A DNA stretch of 27,595 bases, from assembly GCA_903858085.1 (NCBI GenBank), contig CAIOHJ010000147.1:1-27595 (forward strand), given 5' to 3'. Shown piece after piece: positions 1 to 8,660 of this stretch (position 1 is the stretch's first letter; every line of letters starts with the position of its first letter). Position numbers and translations under genes: made by a program. The stretch comes from an uncultured Chloroflexota bacterium (GTDB lineage: Bacteria; Chloroflexota; Anaerolineae; Caldilineales; Caldilineaceae). A model generated the notes under the pieces. That model did not search any database and was not told the origin of the DNA. It worked only from the letters and a program-made list of their open reading frames with translations.

Positions 1-441
1 CCGTTGCAGCCACAGGACTGGCAGCATGTCGAGAACCAGGAAATTTTTCGTCAGCTCAAACAGTACCTGAACAGCGATGAGCCCTGGGATGTCGAGCTGT
101 TTCAGGAGAGACTGGACAGGCGTCTGCACGGGCGGCTGGCGCAGCTGGTCGCGTACGCGTCTTTGCTGCCTGCGCACGACCCGGCATTGATGCGGGAAGA
201 TGTGATCAAGGGCGTGTTGCGCATGCGTCTGGAGCAGGTCCGCTCCGAGACAACTCGGATCAAGTATTTGCAGGACGAACTACAACGCTCGGGTGAGCTG
301 GAGGCGGCGCGTAGTTTTGAAAAGACGACCAACGCCTGTCTGCGTGAACTGGCCCATCTGCAGCGCCAGAACGCACGAATTCCCCAGGAGATGTTTCGTA
401 AAGTGGGCCAGCGAGCAGGTGTCAAACTGTTGCAGCTTTAG
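1..441 (+). CDS. dnaG: DNA primase, C-terminal end (5' partial)
   Basis: The frame is open from the left edge, so the start lies outside the window; about 146 residues are visible before the TAG at 439-441. The visible part is all-helical and charged. It looks like the C-terminal helicase-interaction domain of bacterial primase, which binds the replicative helicase DnaB and positions primer synthesis at the fork. The zinc-finger and TOPRIM catalytic domains are not in the window, so the call rests on this tail plus context: rpoD follows after only 22 bases on the same strand, which is the classical dnaG-rpoD macromolecular-synthesis order. No TOPRIM motif can be checked. An unrelated helical protein upstream of rpoD cannot be excluded. 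Confidence 0.72.
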   Translation, partial: PLQPQDWQHVENQEIFRQLKQYLNSDEPWDVELFQERLDRRLHGRLAQLVAYASLLPAHDPALMREDVIKGVLRMRLEQVRSETTRIKYLQDELQRSGELEAARSFEKTTNACLRELAHLQRQNARIPQEMFRKVGQRAGVKLLQL

Positions 442-463
442 ATAAGGGCAAATCAATCAACCA

Positions 464-1774
<1,311 letters not shown>

Positions 1775-1796
1775 ATCGTCCAAAGATGGCCAGAAT

Positions 1797-1825
1797 TTGA
1801 CAGCGCTTCTCCCATCTTATATACT
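1797..1825 (+). promoter_or_regulatory. Promoter of tRNA-Asn
   Basis: TTGACA at 1797-1802 (perfect -35), a 17-base spacer, and TATACT at 1820-1825 (-10). Transcription should start near 1832, about 12 bases before the mature tRNA 5' end. Confidence 0.8.
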
Positions 1826-1843
1826 GCGCTCTGTTAAAAACGT

Positions 1844-1919
1844 TCCTCGGTAGCTCAATCGGCAGAGCATTCGGCTGTTAACCGAGCGGTTGTTGGTTCG
1901 AGTCCAACCCGAGGAGCCA
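1844..1919 (+). tRNA. tRNA-Asn (anticodon GTT)
   Basis: This 76-base cloverleaf is complete. The acceptor stem pairs TCCTCGG (1844-1850) with CCGAGGA (1909-1915). The D stem is GCTC/GAGC. The anticodon loop CTGTTAA (1875-1881) presents GTT at 1877-1879. The T arm is GTTGG-TTCGAGT-CCAAC. The discriminator base is G1916 and the 3' CCA (1917-1919) is encoded in the DNA. It carries asparagine to AAC/AAU codons. It has its own promoter upstream and a terminator five bases after the CCA, forming a stand-alone transcription unit. No integrase or duplicated attachment site is visible next to it. Confidence 0.98.
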
Positions 1920-1923
1920 TTGC

Positions 1924-1954
1924 AAAAGCCCTTTCTGCAGAAAGGGCTTTTTTG
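1924..1954 (+). terminator. Intrinsic terminator after tRNA-Asn
   Basis: A perfect 28-base palindrome (1924-1951) centred on TGCA, with arm AAAAGCCCTTTCTG, runs into six T residues at 1948-1953. Its A/T-rich ends make it potentially bidirectional, so it may also insulate the convergent minus-strand cox cluster that ends at 1979. Confidence 0.9.
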
Positions 1955-1978
1955 TTTGGAGAGAGAGACGTCCAGGGG

Positions 1979-2716
1979 TCAGCTGCCTGCCGGGCTCTTC
2001 TCTGCTCGGTTGACCACGGCGACAATCTCGGCCATGATCGACAGGGCGATTTCTTCTGGGCGGCGTGCGCCGATCCGCAGCCCGATCGGCGCGTGAATGC
2101 GCTGGAGGTCGGTGTCGGTCAGGCCGTCGGCTGCCAATGCTGCGCGGCGTCTGGCATGGGTTTTTTGCGAGCCCAGGGCCCCGATGTAAAGAGCTGGGCT
2201 GCGCAGGGCTGCAGCCAGGGCTGGGTTGTCAAATTTTTCGTCGTGGGTGAGGGTGACGACGCAGCTGCTCTCGTCCAGCCCTTGTTCTGCCAGCACCTCT
2301 GCTGGCCAGCGCGCAATCAGCTGGTCTGCATGGCCAAAGCGTTCTGGGGTGGCAAAGGCTGTACGTGCGTCGACGACGATGGTCTGGAACCCCAGAACTT
2401 TGGCGTAGGTGACCAGTGCGGCTGCGGTGTGCACGGCCCCGACGATAAAGAGCCGGAGCGGCGGTGTCTGGACATCCACGAAGAGTTCGACCGGGCCGAC
2501 GGGGTGGGTCAGCCGCACTGGTTTGCGCCCTGCAAAAAATTCCTCTGTTCGAGCGTGCAGGGCGGTTTCCAGGAGAGGATCCCCCAGGCTCCCAGCCGTT
2601 GTCCCGTCGGGCCAGAGCAGCAGCTGGTGGCCCCGCTGGGGACCGGTCAGCACAGTGGCCAGGGCGACCAGTCGACCCAGCCGGATTGCGTCTTCGAACT
2701 GTCTGTGCAGGCTCAT
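1979..2716 (-). CDS. XdhC-family molybdenum hydroxylase maturation protein (Rossmann-domain protein)
   Basis: This 245-residue protein belongs to the XdhC/CoxF family. These proteins handle molybdenum cofactor and help sulfurate and insert it into xanthine-dehydrogenase-type enzymes. The C-terminal NAD-binding-like fold shows LRLFIVGAVHTAAAL (87-101, where the family usually has GxGHxAxAL), TIVVDARTAFATPERF (112-127), VVTLTHDEKFD and YIGALGSQKTHARR, then IGLRIGARRPEEIALSIMAEI near the end. The first 60 residues look like a decayed copy of the XdhC N-terminal domain (LVALATVL near residue 16, then a G-rich stretch) without its cysteine motif. Its start ATG overlaps the upstream stop by four bases (ATGA), implying coupled translation. 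It is the last gene of the cox cluster and converges on the tRNA terminator. Confidence 0.88.
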   Translation of the reverse strand: MSLHRQFEDAIRLGRLVALATVLTGPQRGHQLLLWPDGTTAGSLGDPLLETALHARTEEFFAGRKPVRLTHPVGPVELFVDVQTPPLRLFIVGAVHTAAALVTYAKVLGFQTIVVDARTAFATPERFGHADQLIARWPAEVLAEQGLDESSCVVTLTHDEKFDNPALAAALRSPALYIGALGSQKTHARRRAALAADGLTDTDLQRIHAPIGLRIGARRPEEIALSIMAEIVAVVNRAEKSPAGS

Positions 2717-3036
2717 CGAGGGCTTTCCTCCCAGAGTTCGAGCCAGACCTCGATGGTGCCGCCACAGGCCAGCCCGACACTTGTGGCCAGCTCGTCGGTG
2801 ATCCCATAGGTCAACAGTTTGGGGCCTCCCTGTTGCAGCAGGGCCAGCGCCTCCTGGACGACTGCGCCTTCGACGCAGCCGCCGCTCACCGAGCCAGCCA
2901 TCTCCCCGGCCGCTGAGACCGCCATTTTGGCCCCCAGGGGCAGCGGTGCCGACCCGTACAGCTTGACCACCGTCGCCAGCACGATCTGTTTTTGTTCGGC
3001 GCGCCAGCGTTCCAGGGTCGGTAAGAGTTCGCGCAT
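2713..3036 (-). CDS. XdhC/CoxI N-terminal-domain protein (stand-alone)
   Basis: This 107-residue protein consists only of the XdhC_CoxI domain. It has the family landmarks IVLATVVKLYGSAPLPLGAKM (split here as ATVVKLYGSAP and LGAKM), SVSGGCVEGAVVQEAL with the conserved cysteine, and a C-terminal GLACGGTIEVWLEL. The family serves molybdenum cofactor maturation for the cox-type hydroxylase, with the conserved cysteine probably near the cofactor (family knowledge). The ATG at 3036 has an AAAGG-like ribosome site. The gene begins 31 bases after coxE and overlaps the next gene by four bases. In many bacteria this domain and the Rossmann domain are fused in one protein; here they are two overlapping genes, and because of the four-base ATGA overlap and intact motifs I read this as a genuine split and not a frameshift. 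Confidence 0.86.
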   Translation of the reverse strand: MRELLPTLERWRAEQKQIVLATVVKLYGSAPLPLGAKMAVSAAGEMAGSVSGGCVEGAVVQEALALLQQGGPKLLTYGITDELATSVGLACGGTIEVWLELWEESPR

Positions 3037-3067
3037 GTGTGTGCCTTTCAGCAGGGATGGCCTGCGT

Positions 3068-4192
3068 TCAGAGTTTTTTCAGCATGCTGGCCAGCTGTTC
3101 CAGGCTGGCCAGGTTGTGGACGGGCAGGAAGCGGTCGATGTAGGGGAGAGCAGCCTGCATGCCGCGCACCAGGGGTTGGTAGTCGACGTCGCCCAGGAGT
3201 GGGTTGAGCCAGATGACCTGGGAGCTGCTGCGTTGCAGCCGCGCCATTTCGCGGGCCAGCAGGTCGATTTCACCCCGATCCCAGCCGTCGCTGACGACCA
3301 GCACGACGGCTCCCTGATTCAGCACCCGTCTTGCCCACTGGTAGTTGAACTGTTTGATCGCGTCCCCGATCCGGGTGCCGCCCGCCCAGTCATGCACGGC
3401 CCGGCCTGCGTCTGCCAGGGCCACCTCGATGCTGCGGTGGTGCAGCTGGCGGGTGATGCGTGTCAGCCGGGTGCTGAAGACAAAGACCTCCACCCGTTCC
3501 AACTGCCAGGCAACGGTGTAGAGAAACTGGAGCAGAATGCGCGAGTAGCGTTCCATCGAGCCGCTGATGTCGCAGAGCACAACGACGGGGCGTCGTTTGT
3601 AGCGACGCCGGCGGCGGGCCAGGTTGAAGATATCGCCGCTGTTGCGCAGGTTTTGGCGCAGGGTGCGTCGCATGTCCAGCAGGGCCCCCCGCGTCGCCCG
3701 TTCGGTGCGGCGGGTGCGCCGCGGTTCCAACTGCCAGACGATCGAGCGCATCTGCTGACGGAGGGCCTGCAGCTCGGCTTCGTTCAGCTGTGCAAAGTGT
3801 TTCTGGCGCAGCACTTCGAGGTCGCTGTAGGTCTGGCGGATCTCTATCTCGGGGCTGGTGGGTGTTTCGGTGCTTTCCTGGCCGTCAGCGTTGGCTGGCT
3901 GCAGCCATTCGATCTGCGGCGATCGGGGGGAGCTGTCGCCTTTGAGGGGGACACTTTCCCAGCGGGCCTGCCAGAAGCTGTCAAAGGCATCTTCGAAGCG
4001 TTTTTGCTGTTCGCGCCGTCTCACCAGCAGCGCCGCCAGCATATTTTTGAAATCCTGCCGGTTGCCGATGTGGACATGGTTCAGGCTGTCGACGACATCC
4101 ACCATCTGGGTGGGGGGGATGTCCATGCCCAAGCTGCGCAGCAGGCGTCCAAAGAGCACGCAGTTGGAGAGCAGGTTTCCGGAGTGGTGCAT
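3068..4192 (-). CDS. coxE: CoxE-like VWA-domain protein
   Basis: This 374-residue protein has an N-terminal helical region starting NLLSNCVLFGRLLRSLGM, an acidic/polar linker around 85-120, an arginine-rich stretch (LARRRRRYKRR, 191-201) and a C-terminal von Willebrand factor A domain. The metal-ion-dependent adhesion site is complete: DISGSM (208-213), the threonine of GGTRIG (about 273) and SDGWD (301-305). In Oligotropha carboxidovorans CoxE works with the MoxR-type ATPase CoxD in post-translational assembly of the copper/molybdenum active site. The adjacent coxD gene, separated by only eight bases, fits that pairing. The ATG at 4192 lacks a good ribosome site, consistent with coupling to coxD translation. 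Confidence 0.9.
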   Translation of the reverse strand: MHHSGNLLSNCVLFGRLLRSLGMDIPPTQMVDVVDSLNHVHIGNRQDFKNMLAALLVRRREQQKRFEDAFDSFWQARWESVPLKGDSSPRSPQIEWLQPANADGQESTETPTSPEIEIRQTYSDLEVLRQKHFAQLNEAELQALRQQMRSIVWQLEPRRTRRTERATRGALLDMRRTLRQNLRNSGDIFNLARRRRRYKRRPVVVLCDISGSMERYSRILLQFLYTVAWQLERVEVFVFSTRLTRITRQLHHRSIEVALADAGRAVHDWAGGTRIGDAIKQFNYQWARRVLNQGAVVLVVSDGWDRGEIDLLAREMARLQRSSSQVIWLNPLLGDVDYQPLVRGMQAALPYIDRFLPVHNLASLEQLASMLKKL

Positions 4193-4200
4193 AAGGGGCT

Positions 4201-5109
4201 TCAGACCAACGTGGGCAGTCGCTGCAGAATTGGTTTTACAGCTGCACGCTGTGCCAGCTGGATATCTTCGCGGTATTTGAGCAGCGCGCCCAGTGTATCG
4301 TAGACCAGGGTTTCGGTGAGCGCGCGCTGGTCGAGTGCGACCAGCGCCTTGATCCAGTCCAGGGTTTCGGCGACGCCTGGCACTTTGTACAGCTCTTCGC
4401 GGCGCAGCTCCTGGACAAAGGCAACGACCTGGCGCGCCAGCTGGGCTGGGGCGCCGGGCACCTTGGCCAGCACAATGCCATACTCCTTCTCGAAGGAGGG
4501 GTAGTCGATCCAGTGGTAGAGACAGCGGCGTTTGAGTGCGTCGTGGATTTCGCGCGTCCGGTTCGAGGTGATGATCACGACCGGCGGGGCTGGCGCACGC
4601 AGGGTGCCCAGTTCTGGGACGGTGATTTGGAAATCGGAGAGCACCTCCAGCAGGTAGGCTTCGAACTCTTCATCCGCGCGATCAAGCTCGTCGATCAGCA
4701 GCACGGGGGGTCTGTCGCCGGTGTAGTCGATTGCCTGCAGCAGGGGACGTTTGAGCAAAAAATGGGGGCTGAACAGTTCGTGTCGGGCACTTTCGATCTG
4801 GACATGGCCGGCAGCCTCCATCAGCCGGATCTGCAGCAGCTGTTCGGTGTAATTCCACTCGTAGACAGCCGTGCTGACATCCAGCCCTTCATAGCACTGC
4901 AAACGGAGAAGCGTTGTGTCAAGCCATTGGGTCAGCACTTTGGCGACTTCGGTTTTGCCGACCCCGGCTTCTCCTTCGAGAAAGAGGGGGCGTTTGAGTT
5001 TGAGCGCCAGGTAGATTGCGGTGGTCAGACTGCGGTCGCTGATGTAGTCCTGTTCGACGAGGGCGTTTTGAAGTTCATCGATCGAATGGAGTGTGGGCAG
5101 GCTCGGCAA
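4201..5109 (-). CDS. coxD: MoxR-family AAA+ ATPase, CoxD-like
   Basis: AAA+ ATPase chaperone of the MoxR family, expected to remodel or load the hydroxylase active site together with the VWA protein CoxE. From the start chosen here (302 residues), Walker A is GEAGVGKT at about 46-53 and Walker B is LLIDELDRAD at about 137-146; a sensor-1 asparagine lies in VIITSNRTREIHDAL, followed by the ALKRRCLYHWIDYP segment typical of MoxR. I chose the TTG at 5109 because GGGAG sits seven bases upstream and because homologs begin shortly before the SIDELQ-like segment. A GTG at 5166 would add 19 residues but has no ribosome site. The region upstream carries a large hairpin (5224-5297). Confidence 0.9.
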   Translation of the reverse strand: MPSLPTLHSIDELQNALVEQDYISDRSLTTAIYLALKLKRPLFLEGEAGVGKTEVAKVLTQWLDTTLLRLQCYEGLDVSTAVYEWNYTEQLLQIRLMEAAGHVQIESARHELFSPHFLLKRPLLQAIDYTGDRPPVLLIDELDRADEEFEAYLLEVLSDFQITVPELGTLRAPAPPVVIITSNRTREIHDALKRRCLYHWIDYPSFEKEYGIVLAKVPGAPAQLARQVVAFVQELRREELYKVPGVAETLDWIKALVALDQRALTETLVYDTLGALLKYREDIQLAQRAAVKPILQRLPTLV

Positions 5110-5223
5110 AGAACGGCTCCCGAGGAGGGTGAGCGTGGTGCGGCCGGTGACGCGAAGGTGGGGCACACACGCAGGTTAAAAAATAGACGAGCAGCCCAAA
5201 CGGTGCTCTTGCGCTCACGCAGG

Positions 5224-5297
5224 GGAGGGAGAAGCTGCCAGGCTTTTGCAAACACTCGGCCAAACATTCGGCCAAACACTCGGCAGCTTCTCCCTCC
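5224..5297. repeat. Inverted repeat enclosing three 12-base tandem repeats (coxM-coxD gap)
   Basis: Perfect 16-base inverted arms lie at 5224-5239 and 5282-5297 (plus strand GGAGGGAGAAGCTGCC and its reverse complement). The interior contains three head-to-tail 12-base units at 5249-5260, 5261-5272 and 5273-5284 (CAAACACTCGGC, with one base different in the middle copy). It lies in the untranslated gap between the coxM stop and the coxD start. In RNA it would form a long stem with a repeat-containing loop. On the minus strand a six-T run follows only about 37 bases after the stem, so it is not a classical intrinsic terminator. Confidence 0.9.
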
Positions 5298-5320
5298 TGG
5301 CTGACAGCGCTCTGGCGCTC

Positions 5321-6175
5321 CTAGCGGGCGCGTGCGGCCGCAGCGGAGAGTGCACGTGCGGCGATCTGCGCTGCGATCGATCGGCGGTAGGCTGCACTGG
5401 CATACATATCGCCGATCACCTCTTCGCCAAGGTCCTCTGCGATTGCGGCGGCTGCGTGCTGGATCGTTGTGTCGTTGAGCGGCTGGCCCTGCAGCGCAGC
5501 CTCGACATGGTGGGCACGGATCGCCTTGGGGGTGCTGCCACCAGCAGCCACCCGGAGCTGTCGGCAGACGCCCCCTGCGATCGCCACCTGGGCAGCCACC
5601 CCGAGGATGGCGTAGCGCGAGGCTGGGTTGAAGACCTTGGTGTAGGCGGAGCCCTGGTTGGACTCGGCGGGCACCTCGACCCGAGTGATGATCTCACCCT
5701 CTTCCAGGCTGGTGGTGAAGAGATCGACAAAAAATTCGTCGGCTGGGATGGCGCGCGAGCCTGCTGTGCCCTGTACATGGATCTGGGCGCCCAGTGCGAT
5801 CAACACCGTCGGCAGATCGGAGGCTGGGTCTGCGTGGGCGATATTCCCGCCGACCGTGCCCCGGTTGCGCACCTGGGGATCTCCGATCAGACCGGCAGCT
5901 TCGCTCCAGACTTTGGGCAGGTCGTCCGAGGCAGCGCAGGTCGCGTGTGTGGTCAGCGCGCCGACCGAGACTGTGCCGTTGTGGCGGCTGATGCCTTTCA
6001 GGGCGGCGATCCGGCCCAGGTCGACCAGCAGGTCGGGTTGGGCCAGACGCAGCTTGAGCGCTGGGATCAGGCTGTGGCCTCCGGCCAGGAGTTTGGCGTT
6101 GCTGTGGCTGCTTGTCCGTTCAACGGCTTCTTCTACCGACTGTGCGCGCACATAGTCGAATTTTGACGGATACAT
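5321..6175 (-). CDS. coxM: Cox-type molybdenum hydroxylase, medium (FAD) subunit
   Basis: This 284-residue FAD-binding subunit passes electrons from the [2Fe-2S] small subunit to the acceptor, probably quinone through CoxG. FAD-binding motifs are present: AGGHSLIP (31-38) and GTVGGNIAHADPASD (106-120). The C-terminal CO-dehydrogenase flavoprotein domain contains RYAILGVAAQVAI and RVAAGGSTPKAIRA. Length is normal for the family (about 290). The ATG at 6175 has a clear AGGAG ribosome site seven bases upstream. It sits 82 bases downstream of coxL, with an intergenic hairpin between them, and is followed by the repeat-bearing gap before coxD. Related FAD subunits occur in other hydroxylases, so the name reflects context, not proven CO oxidation. 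Confidence 0.93.
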   Translation of the reverse strand: MYPSKFDYVRAQSVEEAVERTSSHSNAKLLAGGHSLIPALKLRLAQPDLLVDLGRIAALKGISRHNGTVSVGALTTHATCAASDDLPKVWSEAAGLIGDPQVRNRGTVGGNIAHADPASDLPTVLIALGAQIHVQGTAGSRAIPADEFFVDLFTTSLEEGEIITRVEVPAESNQGSAYTKVFNPASRYAILGVAAQVAIAGGVCRQLRVAAGGSTPKAIRAHHVEAALQGQPLNDTTIQHAAAAIAEDLGEEVIGDMYASAAYRRSIAAQIAARALSAAAARAR

Positions 6176-6214
6176 GTGGGTCTCCTGATTGAAATTGTTG
6201 ACTGGGCGGGTTTA

Positions 6215-6244
6215 CAGACGATGCGGGGTGCCCCGCATCGTCTG
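6215..6244. repeat. Perfect intergenic hairpin between coxL and coxM
   Basis: Arms of 14 bases (plus strand CAGACGATGCGGGG at 6215-6228 and its exact complement at 6231-6244) are separated by two bases. There is no T run after it on the minus strand, so it is not an ordinary terminator. It would form a very stable stem in the coxLM transcript just after the coxL stop. Confidence 0.92.
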
Positions 6245-6257
6245 GCCCGATGGCTGC

Positions 6258-8618
6258 TTACGCAGCCTCCTGGATGGCCGACCACACCTTCTCCGCCGTA
6301 AACGGCATATCGAGATGGCGGATGCCGAGCGGAGCCAGCGCGTCCATCACGGCATGTGCGACCGCCACGGTTGCTGCGATCGTCCCCATTTCGCCTGCCC
6401 CTTTGACGCCGAGGGGGTTGTGGGGGGAAGGCGTGACGGTGCGTGCGGTATGGATGGCGGGCATGACGTCGGCGCGCGGCATGGCGTAGTCCATAAAAGT
6501 GCCGCTGAGGAGCTGTCCACTCTCGTCGTAGGCGCCGTATTCCCAGAGCGCCTGCCCGATCCCCTGGGCGATGCCGCCGACAATCTGGCCGTCGACCAGC
6601 ATGGGGTTGATGACATTGCCGACATCGTCGACTGCATAGTACTTTTGCACAGAGACTTCGCCGGTGGCCCGGTCGATTTCAACCTGGCAGATGTGGGCGC
6701 TGTTGGGGAAGGTGAAATTGGCCGGGTCGTAGAAGGCCTGTTCTTCCAACCCAGGTTCCAGCCCGTCGGGCAGGTTGTGGGCGGTGTAGGCCCCCAGGGA
6801 GAGGTCGAAGAAAGATTTTTTCTGGCTGGGGGAGCCTTTGACATAAACCCCGCCGCCGTTGAAGTCGTAGGTCAGGTCTTCCTCGGCTGCTTCCAGCTGA
6901 TGGGCGGCAATCTTGAGCATTTTTTTGCGGACTTTTTCCGCGCTTTTGACAATGGCAGAACCGCCGACTGCCATGCTGCGGCTGCCGTAGGTGCCCATCC
7001 CGAACGGAATTGCGGCGGTGTCGCCGTGGATGACCTCGATATCTTCCATTGGAACGCCCAGCTGGTCGGCGACGATCTGGGCAAAGGCGGTCTCGTGTCC
7101 CTGTCCATGCGTGTGGGAGCCGGTCAGGACGCTCACCTTGCCGGAGGGGTGGACGCGTACGATGCTGCTTTCCCAGAAGCCGACCGCAGAGCCGAGGGCC
7201 CCGGCGACCTTGGAGGGGGCAGGGCCAGAGGCTTCGATGCAGCCGCTGACGCCGATGCCGACCAGACGGCCTTGTGCGCGTGCGGCCTCGCGTGCAGCCA
7301 CCAGCTCGCTGTAGCTGGAGAGCTCCTGTGCCTTGTCAAAGAGGCGGTTGTAGTCGCCGCTGTCGTAGAGCATCGCAACCGGGGTCTGGTAGGGGAACTC
7401 TTCCGGCTGGATGAAATTGTGGCGGCGGAACGCGATCGGGTCCAGGTCGAGCTTGCGTGCGGCGAGGTCGATCAGCCTTTCGACCACATAGGCGGCTTCG
7501 GGCCGGCCTGCGCCGCGGTAGGCATCTACCGGCACGGTATTGGTCAGGGTGGCATAGGTGATCCCGTAGATGAGCGGGATTTTGTAAAGGCCGGAGAGCA
7601 GACAGTGGTAGAAGGCAGTGGGAATCAACGGGGCAAAGGTCGAGAGGTAGGCCCCGTGGTCGGCCCAGGTCTCGACCAGCAGGGCGGTGATATGCCCTTC
7701 GGCGTCCAGCCCCAGCTCGGCATGGGTCACATGGTCGCGGCCGTGCGAGTCGGTGACAAAGGACTCGCTGCGGCTGGCCACCCATTTGACCGGGCGGTTG
7801 ATCTTGCGTGCGACCCACGGGGTGATGATCTCCTCTGGGTAGTGGAAGATTTTGCTGCCGAAGCCGCCGCCGACATCGGGGGAAATGACCCGGAGCTTAT
7901 GTTCGGGGATGCCCAGGGTAAAGGCGCTGAGCAGCAGCCGGATGGGGTGGGGGTTCTGGCTGGTTGTCCAAAGGGTCATCTCCTCGGTCGCCGCGTTCCA
8001 CTGCGCCACCGCAGCGCGTGGTTCCATGGCATTGGGAATCAGCCGTTGATTGGTCAGGTCCAGCTTGATCACATGGGCCGATGCGCTCAGGGCCTGTTCG
8101 ATCGTTGGACGGTCGCCCAGCGCCCAGGTATAGGAGAGGTTGTTGGGGATATCGTCGTGCAGCACGGGCTGGCCTGGCTGCATGGCACGTTTGGCGTCGG
8201 TGACCGCAGCGAACGGGGTGTAGGAGACCTCGATCGCCTCGACCGCATCTTCAGCGATGTAGGGGGAGGTGGCGACGACGACTGCGACACTGTCGCCGAC
8301 ATGGCGCACCTTGTCGCCGACCGGGACGACGGGCCAGCGTGTGGGCACCTTGCAGCCGGGCACGACCCAGCCGCAGGGCAGCTTGCCGACCCCGCTGTCG
8401 ATCAGCTCCTGCCCGGTAAAGATGGCGAGGACACCGGCCATCGCCTCTGCCGCACGGGTGTCGATCGCCTCGATCCTGGCGTGGGCGTAGGGGCTGCGTT
8501 TGACAGCGATATACGCCATCTCTGGCAGCTGAAGATTGGCTACATACTTGCCCCGTCCCTGAATAAATCGGGGGTCTTCCTTGCGCTTGACACTGGTTCC
8601 CACCAGAGCTTGAGTCAT
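6258..8618 (-). CDS. coxL: Cox-type molybdenum hydroxylase, large (molybdopterin) subunit, form II signature
   Basis: This 786-residue catalytic subunit of a xanthine-oxidase-family hydroxylase binds molybdopterin-cytosine-dinucleotide-type cofactor (family knowledge). Visible landmarks are an N-terminal GTSVKRKEDPRFIQGRGKYV, the TSQNPH segment (219-224), GGGFGSK (251-256), AYRGAGR (366-372), GQGHETAFAQI and the C-terminal GVKGAGEMGT with the likely catalytic glutamate at about 743. AYRGAGR is the form II loop. True aerobic CO dehydrogenases have AYxCSFR, whose cysteine binds copper, so CO is not assured as substrate. I chose ATG 8618 because AAGGAG lies eight bases upstream; an in-frame TTG at 8642 precedes that ribosome site. 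The gene follows coxS by 42 bases in the S-L-M order. Confidence 0.93.
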   Translation of the reverse strand: MTQALVGTSVKRKEDPRFIQGRGKYVANLQLPEMAYIAVKRSPYAHARIEAIDTRAAEAMAGVLAIFTGQELIDSGVGKLPCGWVVPGCKVPTRWPVVPVGDKVRHVGDSVAVVVATSPYIAEDAVEAIEVSYTPFAAVTDAKRAMQPGQPVLHDDIPNNLSYTWALGDRPTIEQALSASAHVIKLDLTNQRLIPNAMEPRAAVAQWNAATEEMTLWTTSQNPHPIRLLLSAFTLGIPEHKLRVISPDVGGGFGSKIFHYPEEIITPWVARKINRPVKWVASRSESFVTDSHGRDHVTHAELGLDAEGHITALLVETWADHGAYLSTFAPLIPTAFYHCLLSGLYKIPLIYGITYATLTNTVPVDAYRGAGRPEAAYVVERLIDLAARKLDLDPIAFRRHNFIQPEEFPYQTPVAMLYDSGDYNRLFDKAQELSSYSELVAAREAARAQGRLVGIGVSGCIEASGPAPSKVAGALGSAVGFWESSIVRVHPSGKVSVLTGSHTHGQGHETAFAQIVADQLGVPMEDIEVIHGDTAAIPFGMGTYGSRSMAVGGSAIVKSAEKVRKKMLKIAAHQLEAAEEDLTYDFNGGGVYVKGSPSQKKSFFDLSLGAYTAHNLPDGLEPGLEEQAFYDPANFTFPNSAHICQVEIDRATGEVSVQKYYAVDDVGNVINPMLVDGQIVGGIAQGIGQALWEYGAYDESGQLLSGTFMDYAMPRADVMPAIHTARTVTPSPHNPLGVKGAGEMGTIAATVAVAHAVMDALAPLGIRHLDMPFTAEKVWSAIQEAA

Positions 8619-8660
8619 CGGTCTGCTCCTTTGAAAATTCAACTGCCCGACGAGGGGCGC

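Noticed and set aside
1844..1954. tRNA-Asn as a possible integration site of a mobile element
   Set aside because: No integrase, no direct repeat of the tRNA 3' end and normal flanking genes.
2713..2716. The XdhC gene pair as one gene broken by a frameshift
   Set aside because: The junction is a clean ATGA stop-start overlap, and the second protein has its own N-terminal domain remnant, so two real genes are more likely.
5249..5284. Three 12-base repeats as a short CRISPR-like array
   Set aside because: The units are contiguous without spacers and no cas gene is present.
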